Assembly: GCF_030345715.1 (NCBI RefSeq)
Contig: NZ_JAUASX010000011.1
Coordinates: 1 to 64,000, forward strand
From: Solimonas sp. SE-A11
Lineage (GTDB): Bacteria > Pseudomonadota > Gammaproteobacteria > Nevskiales > Nevskiaceae
DNA length: 64,000 bases
Direction of reading: 5' to 3'
Positions 1 to 7,404 of this stretch are shown here, piece by piece. The translations under genes and the position numbers were made by a program. Under the pieces are notes generated by a model that worked only from the letters and a program-made list of their open reading frames with translations, was not told the origin of the DNA and ran no database searches. Numbering within the stretch: the first letter of the stretch is position 1; each line of letters begins with the position of its first letter.

Positions 1-59
1 TTAGGCTCTTTAATAGCTATAAGCCTCCACCCGGGAAATGCACGTACCCTGTCTACGCC

Positions 60-91
60 CCGGTGAATGTCCATAGAATGACATTCACCGG
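60..91. repeat. Inverted repeat downstream of ychF
   Basis: Eleven-base arms, CCGGTGAATGT at the left and ACATTCACCGG at the right, pair perfectly around a ten-base loop. It lies just past the ychF stop and could end that transcript, but no T-run follows on the minus strand, so it is not a classical terminator. The eight bases GTCCATAG occur inside the loop and again just after the right arm. Confidence 0.5.
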
Positions 92-109
92 GTGCATGTC
101 CATAGGGTG

Positions 110-1207
110 CTATACGTTGGCGAAGCGGAAGTGCATCACATCGCCTTCCTGCACGATGTACTCCTTGCCTTCCAGGCGCCACTTGCCGGCCTCCTTGGCG
201 CCCGGCTCACCCTTGAACTGGATGTAGTCGCCGTAGCCGATCACCTCGGCGCGAATGAAGCCCTTCTCGAAATCGGTGTGGATCACGCCGGCCGCCTGCG
301 GGCCGGTGGCGCCCACCTTCACGGTCCAGGCGCGCACTTCCTGCACGCCGGCGGTGAAGTAGGTCTGCAGGCCCAGCAGCGAATAGGCGGCGCGGATTAC
401 GCGATCCAGGCCGGCCTCTTCCTGGCCCAGGTCGGCGAGGAAGGCCGCCTTGTCGGCATCGTCCAGCTGCGCGATCTCGGCCTCGATCGCGGCGCAGACC
501 GGCACCACCTCGGAGCCCTCCTTGGCCGCGTATTCCTGCACGCGCTTGAGGTACTCGTTGCCGTTCTGCAGGCCGGCCTCGTCGACGTTGGCGATGTACA
601 GCGCCGGCTTGGCAGTGATGAAGGAGAACTCGCGCAGCTGCACCTTCTCCTCTGGCTCCAGCGCCAGCGAGCGCACCGGGTTGCCGTCGTTGAGGTGGGC
701 CTGCACGCGCTTGAGCAGCTCGTGCTTGGCCACCGCCTCCTTGATGCCGGCCTTGGCGGTCTTGGCGATGCGGTCCACCGCCTTGGTCACGCTGTCCAGG
801 TCCGCCAGCGCCAATTCAGTGTTGATGATCTCGATGTCGCGGATCGGGTCCGGCTTGCCGGCCACGTGGATCACGTCGTCGTTGTCGAAGCAGCGCGTCA
901 CGTGCGCAATGGCGTCGGTCTCGCGGATGTGGCCGAGGAACTGGTTGCCCAGGCCTTCACCCTTGCTGGCGCCGGCCACCAGGCCCGCGATATCCACGAA
1001 CTCCACCGTGGTCGGCACGATGCGCTGCGGCTTGACGATGGCCGACAGCGCCTCGAGGCGCTGGTCCGGCACCGGCACGATGCCCACGTTGGGATCGATC
1101 GTGCAGAAGGGATAGTTTTCCGCCGCGATGCCCGCCTTGGTCAGCGCGTTGAACAGGGTCGACTTGCCGACGTTGGGGAGACCGACGATGCCGCACTTGA
1201 TGCCCAT
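110..1207 (-). CDS. ychF: Redox-regulated ribosome-associated ATPase YchF/OLA1
   Basis: This is a full-length 365-residue Obg-family P-loop protein, the usual size for bacterial YchF. It opens [19 protein letters not shown], so the G1 loop GLPNVGKS is at residues 8-15, and a TGS-type domain ends the protein. YchF homologues prefer ATP over GTP, bind ribosomes and affect translation and oxidative-stress responses. It follows pth by 18 bases in the same direction, as in many gammaproteobacteria, so co-transcription is likely. The ATG start directly precedes the P-loop strand and no alternative is needed. Confidence 0.97.
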   Translation of the reverse strand: MGIKCGIVGLPNVGKSTLFNALTKAGIAAENYPFCTIDPNVGIVPVPDQRLEALSAIVKPQRIVPTTVEFVDIAGLVAGASKGEGLGNQFLGHIRETDAIAHVTRCFDNDDVIHVAGKPDPIRDIEIINTELALADLDSVTKAVDRIAKTAKAGIKEAVAKHELLKRVQAHLNDGNPVRSLALEPEEKVQLREFSFITAKPALYIANVDEAGLQNGNEYLKRVQEYAAKEGSEVVPVCAAIEAEIAQLDDADKAAFLADLGQEEAGLDRVIRAAYSLLGLQTYFTAGVQEVRAWTVKVGATGPQAAGVIHTDFEKGFIRAEVIGYGDYIQFKGEPGAKEAGKWRLEGKEYIVQEGDVMHFRFANV

Positions 1208-1225
1208 GGTGATCCTTTGCTTCGC

Positions 1226-1810
1226 TTATTTCGTGGCGGTGTGGAGCTGGGTCAGCGCCCGCTCCCAACCCTTGGTGAACCAGGTCTCGAGCGCATCCGC
1301 GGCGAGGCTGATCCCGTTGAGAATGGCGTCCTCGTCCGCCTTGGAAGGGCGGTTGAGCACGTAGTTGTGCACTAGGCTCTTGTCGCCCGGATGACCGATG
1401 CCCACGCGCAGGCGCTGGTAGCCCTCGCCGAACACCTTGTGCAGGTCGCGCAGGCCATTGTGGCCGCCGTGACCGCCGCCGGACTTGAGCTTCATCGTGC
1501 CCACGGGCAGGTCCAGTTCGTCGTGCGCGGCCAGCAGGTCGGCCGGTGCGATCTTGTAGAACTGCGCCAGCGCCTGAGCCGCCTGTCCGCTGCGGTTCAT
1601 GTAGGTAGAGGGCTTGAGCAGCAGCATGTCCTGCCCGGCGATCTTCACCCGCGCCAGCTCGCCATGGAACTTCGGCTCCACCCGGAACGTGCCGCCGTAG
1701 CGGCGCGCCAACTCGTCGGCGAACCAGAAGCCGGCGTTATGGCGCGTGCGCGCGTAGTCCGGCCCGGGATTGCCGAGACCGATGACAGCGCGTAGGGCGG
1801 GGGAGGACAT
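1226..1810 (-). CDS. pth: Peptidyl-tRNA hydrolase
   Basis: The 194-residue product matches bacterial Pth, the cytoplasmic esterase that releases peptides from prematurely dropped peptidyl-tRNA. Visible family landmarks are GLGNPGPDYARTRHNAGF, giving the catalytic His24 and the conserved Asn14, and the PSTYMNRSG and HDELDLP segments. It lies between rplY and ychF; the terminator just upstream separates it partly from rplY. The ATG start gives a normal N-terminus. Confidence 0.97.
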   Translation of the reverse strand: MSSPALRAVIGLGNPGPDYARTRHNAGFWFADELARRYGGTFRVEPKFHGELARVKIAGQDMLLLKPSTYMNRSGQAAQALAQFYKIAPADLLAAHDELDLPVGTMKLKSGGGHGGHNGLRDLHKVFGEGYQRLRVGIGHPGDKSLVHNYVLNRPSKADEDAILNGISLAADALETWFTKGWERALTQLHTATK

Positions 1811-1820
1811 GGCGGTTCAA

Positions 1821-1855
1821 TAAAAAACCCGTCCGGCCAATGCGGACGGACGGGT
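1821..1855 (-). terminator. Rho-independent terminator after rplY
   Basis: On the minus strand a nine-base stem, ACCCGTCCG pairing with CGGACGGGT, is followed at once by six T residues. It lies in the gap between the rplY stop and the pth start, so it should end the rplY transcript or attenuate read-through into pth and ychF. Confidence 0.85.
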
Positions 1856-1874
1856 CTGTTCAGTGCAGACGAAC

Positions 1875-2567
1875 TTACTTCTTCTTCGGAGCAGCCTTCG
1901 GAGCGGCGGCAGCGGCCTTGGCGTCCGGAGCCTTCTGGTTCGCAGCCGGGACCTCGGCGGAAGCAGGGGCGGCAGTTTCTTCTTCCTTGGCGGCGCGCGG
2001 CAGGTGGATCACGACCACGCTCTGGTCGTTGCCATGCTTCAGTTCGGCCAGCGACACGCCTTCCGGCAGCTTGATCTGCGACAGGTGCACCGCATCGTTC
2101 AGTTCCAGGCCCGAGAGGTCGATCTCCAGGTACTCCGGCAGGTCCTTCGGCAGGCACTCGACGTCCACCTGGTTGAGGTGGTGCTCGACGATACCGCCGC
2201 CGATCTTCACGCCCGGGGCCACATCGGCGCCCTTGAAGTGCAGCGGCACGGCGCGACGCAGGATCTGGTCGGCCAGGATGCGCTGGAAGTCGATGTGCAG
2301 CAGGGTCTCGTCGACCGGGTGACGCTGCAGGTCCTTGAGCACCACCTGCTGCGACTGGCCGTCGAGCGTCAGGGTCAGGATATGCGAGTAGAAGGCTTCG
2401 ACCTTCAGGGCCTTCCACATCTCGTTGTGCGAGACGGAAACGCTGAGGGCCTTGTCCTTGCCACCGTAGATGACGGCGGGCACCTTGCCCAGGCGACGCA
2501 GGCGGCGGCTCGCACCTTTGCCTTCGTCTGCACGGGTTTCGGCGATGACGGTGAAATTCTGTTTCAT
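1875..2567 (-). CDS. rplY: 50S ribosomal protein L25, long (Ctc/TL5) form
   Basis: The 230-residue protein is the long L25 form: an N-terminal 5S-rRNA-binding L25 domain (about residues 1-95, with RRLRRLGKVPAVIYGG) followed by the TL5/Ctc beta domain, then a low-complexity Ala/Lys tail ending in KAAPKKK. The start is set at the ATG giving MKQNFTV because this matches L25 N-termini; an in-frame start seven codons upstream would add an unconserved leader. It binds 5S rRNA in the large subunit. Confidence 0.95.
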   Translation of the reverse strand: MKQNFTVIAETRADEGKGASRRLRRLGKVPAVIYGGKDKALSVSVSHNEMWKALKVEAFYSHILTLTLDGQSQQVVLKDLQRHPVDETLLHIDFQRILADQILRRAVPLHFKGADVAPGVKIGGGIVEHHLNQVDVECLPKDLPEYLEIDLSGLELNDAVHLSQIKLPEGVSLAELKHGNDQSVVVIHLPRAAKEEETAAPASAEVPAANQKAPDAKAAAAAPKAAPKKK

Positions 2568-2654
2568 GGAAATCTCTCGGAAAATCAATGGGCTTCCGCC
2601 CGCGACCAGACGGAAGGGGGCAAATTGTACTGGAACCGGCCCCGCGCCGCGAGT

Positions 2655-3569
2655 TCAGGCCTGCCCGGCGGGCTGCAGGCGGGCCAGCTTCTCCGGATTG
2701 CGGGTCACATAAATCGCCACGATGCGCCCGTCCTGGATGTCCAGCGCATAGGTCTGGTTCAGGCGCCCGGACATGTAGAGCAGGATGCCCGGCATGCCGT
2801 TGATGCTGGCCAGCCGCAGGTTCAGCGGGCCGGAGATCAGGCGCCGCGCGATCTTGGGCTTGCGCACCAGCCCGGTCAGGAAGCGCGCGATGCGCTCCGG
2901 CCCCACCACCGGCTTGAGCGCCGCCGGCACCTTGCCGCCGCCGTCGGAGTAGAACACCGCGTCGTCCGCCAGGATTCGCTTGAGTCCCTCCAGGTCGCCA
3001 CTGCCCAGGGCCATGACGAAAGCCTGCGTCAGCCGCGCCGATTCTTCCTCGGAAGGTCGGAAGCGCGGCCGCTCGCGCCGTACCTGGCTGCGGGCGCGCG
3101 ATGCCAACTGCCGGCAGGCGTCCTCGCTGCGGCGCAGGGTGCGCGCCACCTCGGGGTAGTCGAGGTCGAAGACGTCATGCATCAGGAAGGCCGCGCGTTC
3201 CAGCGGCGACAGCCGCTCCAGCGTCAGCAGCAGCGCCACCGACAGGTCGTCGGCGTACTCGCCGGCCGCGTCCGGCGCCAGCGTCGCGTCATCCAGCAGC
3301 GGCTCCGGCAACCAGGGGCCCACGTATTCCTCGCGCTGCATGCGCGCGGACTTCAGCTGGTCCAGGCACAGCCGCGTCACCGTGCGGCCCAGGAAGGCCC
3401 GCGGCTGTTCCACCACGGAGCGGTCCGTGGCATGCCAGCGCAGGTAGGCGTCCTGCACCACGTCCTCCGCTTCCGCGCGCGAGCCCAGCATGCGGTAGGC
3501 CAGCCCCAGCAGGGAGCCGCGGTGGGGCTCGAAGCTGGCGGCGGGATCGGGCTGCAGGCTGGCGGACAC
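2655..3569 (-). CDS. ECF41-family RNA polymerase sigma factor with SnoaL-like C-terminal domain
   Basis: This 304-residue protein has a sigma-70 region 2 (about residues 15-85, with AEDVVQDAYLRWHA), a region 4 (about 110-165) and a C-terminal SnoaL/NTF2-like extension. The extension carries the three ECF41 signatures: WLPEPL in the linker, DGGGK, and NPEKL near the end. ECF41 factors lack a classical anti-sigma factor; the fused domain tunes their activity. A GTG start is used. It is the last gene of a three-gene operon, seven bases after a carboxymuconolactone-decarboxylase-like gene, which is the usual ECF41 neighbour. Confidence 0.93.
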   Translation of the reverse strand: MSASLQPDPAASFEPHRGSLLGLAYRMLGSRAEAEDVVQDAYLRWHATDRSVVEQPRAFLGRTVTRLCLDQLKSARMQREEYVGPWLPEPLLDDATLAPDAAGEYADDLSVALLLTLERLSPLERAAFLMHDVFDLDYPEVARTLRRSEDACRQLASRARSQVRRERPRFRPSEEESARLTQAFVMALGSGDLEGLKRILADDAVFYSDGGGKVPAALKPVVGPERIARFLTGLVRKPKIARRLISGPLNLRLASINGMPGILLYMSGRLNQTYALDIQDGRIVAIYVTRNPEKLARLQPAGQA

Positions 3570-3576
3570 GGCGGCC

Positions 3577-4119
3577 TCAGGCGGTCTGCGGCACGGCCTG
3601 CGCCTGGCCGCCGATTTCCACGCGCACGCAGGTCTTGCCGTAGCCCAGCGCGTACTTCAGCGTCGGGAACATGCGTGCCGCCACCAGCGAGAAGCCGATG
3701 GAAACCAGCGCCTGCCGGCCCCAGCGCTGCAGGACCTGCTCGCGCAGCGAATCGGCCTCCGGGGCATGTGCCAGAGAGGCCTCGGCGAAGCGGTAGACCA
3801 GGCGGACGTCGTCCGGCAACTGCTCCGGCCGGCGCCCGACAATGGCGCGCAGCGTCGCCGCCGGTACGCCGGCCTCCTCGGCCATGCGCACCACCAACTG
3901 CGTGCAGGGTCCGCAGTCCTCGCTCATGGTGCCCACGAGCTTGGCGGCGAACCAGGCGTCCATGGGCAGGTCGCGGCGATACCGCCCCAGCGGCATGACC
4001 TTATTGAAGGCCATCAGGGCCCTCAGGTCGGTTTCGAGCAGATCGCGGGCATAGGACATGTCGTAATCGTACGCGCGCTCGAACTTCGAGATCTGGCGGT
4101 TGATGAGGCTCTTGATCAT
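3577..4119 (-). CDS. Carboxymuconolactone decarboxylase/AhpD-like protein (ECF41 partner)
   Basis: The 180-residue alpha-helical protein contains a CxxC pair in EDCGPCTQL near residue 71 and a later segment VRLVYRFAEA, the pattern of CMD/AhpD-like proteins, whose two cysteines can act as a redox centre. It probably has peroxidase- or thiol-redox-like activity; the substrate is unknown. CMD proteins, oxidoreductases and epimerases are the recognised genomic partners and targets of ECF41 sigma factors. The ATG start lies 12 bases after the upstream membrane-protein gene. Confidence 0.85.
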   Translation of the reverse strand: MIKSLINRQISKFERAYDYDMSYARDLLETDLRALMAFNKVMPLGRYRRDLPMDAWFAAKLVGTMSEDCGPCTQLVVRMAEEAGVPAATLRAIVGRRPEQLPDDVRLVYRFAEASLAHAPEADSLREQVLQRWGRQALVSIGFSLVAARMFPTLKYALGYGKTCVRVEIGGQAQAVPQTA

Positions 4120-4131
4120 GTCAGCTTCTCC

Positions 4132-4524
4132 TCAGCCGTGGCGGCCGGCCGTGGCCGCCTGGCGCGGCCAGGACAGGGCCAGCGCCGCCAGGGCCGGGGC
4201 CAGCACCAGCAGCGCGTCATTGATCAGGTGATCCACCGCCACGCGGCCCTGCAGGGCGTCGAAGACGTGCACCAGCGCATGCAACAGCAGGAAGCTGCTG
4301 CCGGCGATCGCCGCCGGCCAGGCCTGCGCCCAGCGCGCCGTGGCCAGCAGGCCGCCAGCGGCCACGATGTAGGCCGCGCCGATGTCGCGGACGAAGTGGG
4401 GGTTGAAGGGGCCGGTGGCGCTGACGCCGGGCACTGCCGGGTACCAGGCGGCCGGCGCCAGCAGCATGTACAGCCCGTTGGCCAACAGGCCCAGGCCGAG
4501 GGCGGACAGGATCAGGCTTCGCAT
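4132..4524 (-). CDS. Small integral membrane protein of the ECF41 operon
   Basis: A 130-residue, strongly hydrophobic protein with about four membrane segments: MRSLILSALGLGLLANGLYM, FVRDIGAAYIVAAGGLLA, AAIAGSSFLLLHALVHVFDA and a C-terminal ALLVLAPALAALAL. I do not recognise a named family with certainty. The start is placed at the ATG directly before the first membrane segment; the longer in-frame extension overlaps the ECF41 promoter and a REP element, so it is not coding. It is the first gene of the operon. Confidence 0.75.
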   Translation of the reverse strand: MRSLILSALGLGLLANGLYMLLAPAAWYPAVPGVSATGPFNPHFVRDIGAAYIVAAGGLLATARWAQAWPAAIAGSSFLLLHALVHVFDALQGRVAVDHLINDALLVLAPALAALALSWPRQAATAGRHG

Positions 4525-4562
4525 TGCTCGTTTGCTCCGATGTGAAGGGGGTTCACGGACAA

Positions 4563-4589
4563 GACGAGGCAGCCCATGCGGTTGTGACA
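4563..4589 (-). promoter_or_regulatory. ECF41-type promoter
   Basis: Reading the minus strand, TGTCACA (-35) is followed by exactly 16 bases and then CGTC (-10). This is the consensus described for ECF41 sigma factors. It ends 38 bases before the start of the membrane-protein gene and points into the three-gene operon containing the ECF41 gene itself, so positive autoregulation is the natural reading. Confidence 0.8.
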
Positions 4590-4604
4590 TGCGGCATGAC
4601 TTAT

Positions 4605-4658
4605 AGGAGCCAGCTTGCTGGCGACTTGAAGCGGCGAGTCGCCAGCAAGCTGGCTCCT
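4605..4658. repeat. REP-like palindromic element, copy 1
   Basis: A perfect 22-base inverted repeat, AGGAGCCAGCTTGCTGGCGACT and its complement, flanks a ten-base loop. A second copy with nearly identical arms lies near 13.65 kb. Such extragenic palindromes are typical of Pseudomonas and related gammaproteobacteria and are spread by REP-associated transposases. This copy lies between the prs terminator and the ECF41 promoter. Confidence 0.9.
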
Positions 4659-4683
4659 GCAAAGGGGGATGATCTTGGCCCGG

Positions 4684-4716
4684 AAAAAACAAAAGCCCCT
4701 CGCGAGGAGGGGCTTT
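4684..4716 (-). terminator. Rho-independent terminator after prs
   Basis: On the minus strand a ten-base stem, AAAGCCCCTC pairing with GAGGGGCTTT, has a five-base loop and is followed by TGTTTTTT. It sits 23 bases past the prs stop and insulates prs from the downstream ECF41 operon. Confidence 0.9.
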
Positions 4717-4738
4717 CGGAGGCCTTCGACTCAGGCCT

Positions 4739-5692
4739 TTAGTCCACGTACAGCGAGCTCACCGACTCTTCCGCGCTGATGCGGCGGATGGTCTCGGCCA
4801 GCAGGCCGCCGATCGACAGCTGGCGGATCTTCGGGCAGCCCTTGGCGGCTTCGGAGAGGGGGATGGTGTCGGTCACCACCAGCTCGTCGAGCACCGACTT
4901 GCTGATGTTGCTGATCGCCGGGCCCGAGAGCACCGGGTGGGTGATGTAGGCCACCACCTTGATCGCGCCGGCTTCCTTCAGGGCCTCGGCGGCCTTGCAC
5001 AGAGTGCCCGCGGTATCGGCGAGGTCGTCCACCAGCACGCAGGTGCGGCCGCTGACGTCGCCGATGATGTTCATCACGCGCGACTCGTTCGGCTTGGGGC
5101 GGCGCTTGTCGATGATCGCCAGGTCCGCGTCGTCGAGGCGCTTGGCCACGGCGCGCGCGCGGACCACGCCGCCGACGTCCGGGGCCACCACGATCAGGTT
5201 CTCGTACTTCTGGCGCCAGATTTCGCCTAGCAGCACGGGGCTGGCGTAGACGTTGTCCACGGCGACGTCGAAGAAGCCCTGGATCTGGTCGGCGTGCAGG
5301 TCCACGGTCAGCACGCGGTTGGCACCGCATTCGCCGATCATGTCGGCAATGACCTTGGCGGAGATCGGCACGCGCGTCGAGCGCGGGCGGCGGTCCTGGC
5401 GGGCGTAGCCGAAGTAGGGGATCACCGCCGTGATGCGGCCGGCCGAGGCGCGCTTGAGCGCGTCCAGCATCAGCAGCAGTTCCATCACGTTGTCATTGGT
5501 CGGAGCGCAGGTCGGCTGGATCACGAAGACGTCCTTGCCGCGGACATTCTCCTGGATCTCGATCTGGATCTCGCCGTCGGAGAACTGCGAGATCACCGCC
5601 TGCCCCAGCGGCTGCTTCAGGTAATTGGCAATGTCCTGCGAAAGCTTGGGATTCGCATTACCCGAGAACAGCATCAGCTTGGAGTCGGCCAT
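4739..5692 (-). CDS. prs: Ribose-phosphate pyrophosphokinase (PRPP synthetase)
   Basis: Makes PRPP from ribose 5-phosphate and ATP for purine, pyrimidine, NAD and His/Trp synthesis. The 317-residue length from [17 protein letters not shown] is close to E. coli Prs (315). Class I landmarks are the flexible-loop stretch [11 protein letters not shown] and the PRPP-binding [11 protein letters not shown]. The upstream AGAGGCGA sequence about ten bases before this ATG serves as ribosome-binding site; a further upstream in-frame ATG would add 15 unconserved residues. It lies between tRNA-Gln and a strong terminator. Confidence 0.97.
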   Translation of the reverse strand: MADSKLMLFSGNANPKLSQDIANYLKQPLGQAVISQFSDGEIQIEIQENVRGKDVFVIQPTCAPTNDNVMELLLMLDALKRASAGRITAVIPYFGYARQDRRPRSTRVPISAKVIADMIGECGANRVLTVDLHADQIQGFFDVAVDNVYASPVLLGEIWRQKYENLIVVAPDVGGVVRARAVAKRLDDADLAIIDKRRPKPNESRVMNIIGDVSGRTCVLVDDLADTAGTLCKAAEALKEAGAIKVVAYITHPVLSGPAISNISKSVLDELVVTDTIPLSEAAKGCPKIRQLSIGGLLAETIRRISAEESVSSLYVD

Positions 5693-5781
5693 GTAAACGT
5701 TCGCCTCTGCGGTGGCGCTGTCGGAATAGGAGTTCATGCAGCGCCCCGTCGATCCTGGCTATAGGAAGAAAGGAAGAAAGT

Positions 5782-5856
5782 TGGATGGGGCGGATGGATT
5801 CGAACCATCGAATGGCAGGATCAAAACCTGCTGCCTTACCACTTGGCGACGCCCCA
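5782..5856 (-). tRNA. tRNA-Gln (anticodon TTG), CCA encoded
   Basis: The minus strand folds as a complete 75-base cloverleaf: acceptor TGGGGCG/CGCCCCA with the U1-A72 pair typical of tRNA-Gln, anticodon stem GCAGG/CCTGC around loop TTTTGAT (anticodon TTG, CAA codons), and T arm GATGG-TTCGAAT-CCATC. The 3' CCA is encoded, after a discriminator T73. A tRNA-Gln between ispE and prs is conserved in pseudomonads and relatives. Confidence 0.97.
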
Positions 5857-5859
5857 GCG

Positions 5860-6720
5860 TCACAGGCCGCGCATTATACCGGTGAGCGGTGATCGATTCA
5901 GCCCACGCGCAACAAAACTCTTCCATTGCGCCGGAACCTGCTTCTGGGCGGCGCTGGCGAGCGCGCGTTCGGTGAAGCTGAGGAAGACCGAGGCGCCGGT
6001 CCCGGACATCTGGGCCGGGCCGTGGCCGCGCGCCCAGTCCAGGGCAGCCTTGACCTGCGGGTAGCGGGCGGCGGTGACCGGCTCGCAGACGTTGCCGGTG
6101 CGGCCGGCCAGGTAGTCGTCCAGGGTCACGCGGGGGCAATCCCGCTTCAGCTCGGGCGCCTGGAAGATTTCCTGGGTGCTGACCGACACGTCCGGCACCA
6201 CCACCAGGTACCAGGGTTCGGGCATTTCGACCGGCGCGAGGCGCTCGCCCACGCCCTCGGCCCAGCTGGCCAGGCCGCGCACGAAGACCGGCACGTCGGC
6301 GCCCAGCTGCAGGCCGATATCGGCCAGCTCGGCGGTGGTGAAGCCGGTGTTCCACAGGCGGTTCAGCGCCACCAGGGTGGTGGCGGCGTTGCTGGAGCCG
6401 CCACCCAGCCCCCCGCCGATCGGCAGGTGCTTCTCGATCCGGATGTCCGCGCCCAGGCCGGCGCCGCTGAGCTTGCCCAGCAACCGGGCGGCGCGCACCG
6501 CCAGGTCCTGCTCCGGGTCGATGCCCGGCAGGATGTTCTGGCGGACCACCTTGCCGTCGCCGCGGGGGACGAAGAACAGGCTGTCGCCGTGATCCAGGAA
6601 CTGGAACAGGGTCTGCAGCTCGTGATAGCCGTCCTTGCGGCGGCCGGTGACATGCAGGAACAGGTTCAGCTTGGCCGGGGCCGGCCAGGGGAATTCGTTG
6701 GTGAAGGGGGCAAAAGTCAT
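5860..6720 (-). CDS. ispE: 4-diphosphocytidyl-2-C-methyl-D-erythritol kinase
   Basis: ATP-dependent GHMP kinase of the MEP isoprenoid pathway. The 286-residue protein begins with PAPAKLNLFLHVTGRRKDGYH, the typical IspE substrate-binding N-terminus, and has the GHMP ATP loop PIGGGLGGGSSNAATTL near residues 95-112. It lies directly before tRNA-Gln and prs and 48 bases after lolB, in the same direction. Confidence 0.97.
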   Translation of the reverse strand: MTFAPFTNEFPWPAPAKLNLFLHVTGRRKDGYHELQTLFQFLDHGDSLFFVPRGDGKVVRQNILPGIDPEQDLAVRAARLLGKLSGAGLGADIRIEKHLPIGGGLGGGSSNAATTLVALNRLWNTGFTTAELADIGLQLGADVPVFVRGLASWAEGVGERLAPVEMPEPWYLVVVPDVSVSTQEIFQAPELKRDCPRVTLDDYLAGRTGNVCEPVTAARYPQVKAALDWARGHGPAQMSGTGASVFLSFTERALASAAQKQVPAQWKSFVARGLNRSPLTGIMRGL

Positions 6721-6768
6721 GGGTCTTGATTATATGTGGGGCGGGAGGTCCGTCTCCGGCCGTCACGC

Positions 6769-7404
6769 CTATTGTATGGCGGCAGCGGCCGGCGCCGCCT
6801 CGGCACCTGGTAGCCCATCCCAGCGGTCGGCCACCAGTTTGATCGTCACCTCTGGGCTGGCCAGCTGGAAGCGGCGCGGCAGCGTCACCGGGCCGGCCGG
6901 CTGGTACTCGTCGTATTCCAGGCGCCAGCCATCCTGCTCCAGCACCGCGATCTCACCCTCGCCATCCAGCTCGATCCGGGCCGGCAGGGCGGGGGCGGGC
7001 AGTCCCAGCGCCCAGTAGCGCAGACCGGCGATCGGCAAGGTCCAGCCCAGCTTGCGCTTCAGCCAGGCCTCCGGGTCGGCTGTCACCTGGATGCCCTCGC
7101 GGCTGCGCACCTCCACCATCGTGGGACTGCCGGCGATGCTCAGTGCGCCCACGCCAAAGGGCCCCGCCACGCGCAGGTCGAAGCTGTCGTCCGGGTTCTG
7201 CTGCCAGCGCAGGTCGCCTTTCATGCCCAGGCTGCCGCTGCTGGCCACGCGGGCCTGCAGGTTGAATCGGTCGATCCGCTCGAGCGCCAGCTTGCGTTCC
7301 TGCCAGCGCGCCTCGGAGGGTTGCTGCGGCATGTCCGGACCCGTGAACAGGGCGCAGCCTGCCAGCAGGCTGGCGGCGGCCACGCCGCACCATGCGAGCC
7401 TCAT
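6769..7404 (-). CDS. lolB: Outer-membrane lipoprotein insertase LolB
   Basis: The last component of the Lol pathway, receiving lipoproteins from LolA and inserting them in the outer membrane. The 211-residue precursor has a lipoprotein signal, MRLAWCGVAAASLLAGC, with lipobox LLAGC. The mature part carries the LolB-like WQERKLALERIDRF and DLRVAGPFGVGALSI segments. Its ATG overlaps the stop of the upstream TPR gene by four bases (ATGA), showing translational coupling in the TPR-lolB-ispE operon. Confidence 0.94.
   Translation of the reverse strand: MRLAWCGVAAASLLAGCALFTGPDMPQQPSEARWQERKLALERIDRFNLQARVASSGSLGMKGDLRWQQNPDDSFDLRVAGPFGVGALSIAGSPTMVEVRSREGIQVTADPEAWLKRKLGWTLPIAGLRYWALGLPAPALPARIELDGEGEIAVLEQDGWRLEYDEYQPAGPVTLPRRFQLASPEVTIKLVADRWDGLPGAEAAPAAAAIQ

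Noticed and set aside
1863-3998. 711-codon open frame on the plus strand
   Set aside because: It runs antisense through rplY, the ECF41 gene and the CMD gene. Its protein is low-complexity Arg/Ala/Gly/Gln as expected from GC-rich antisense codons.
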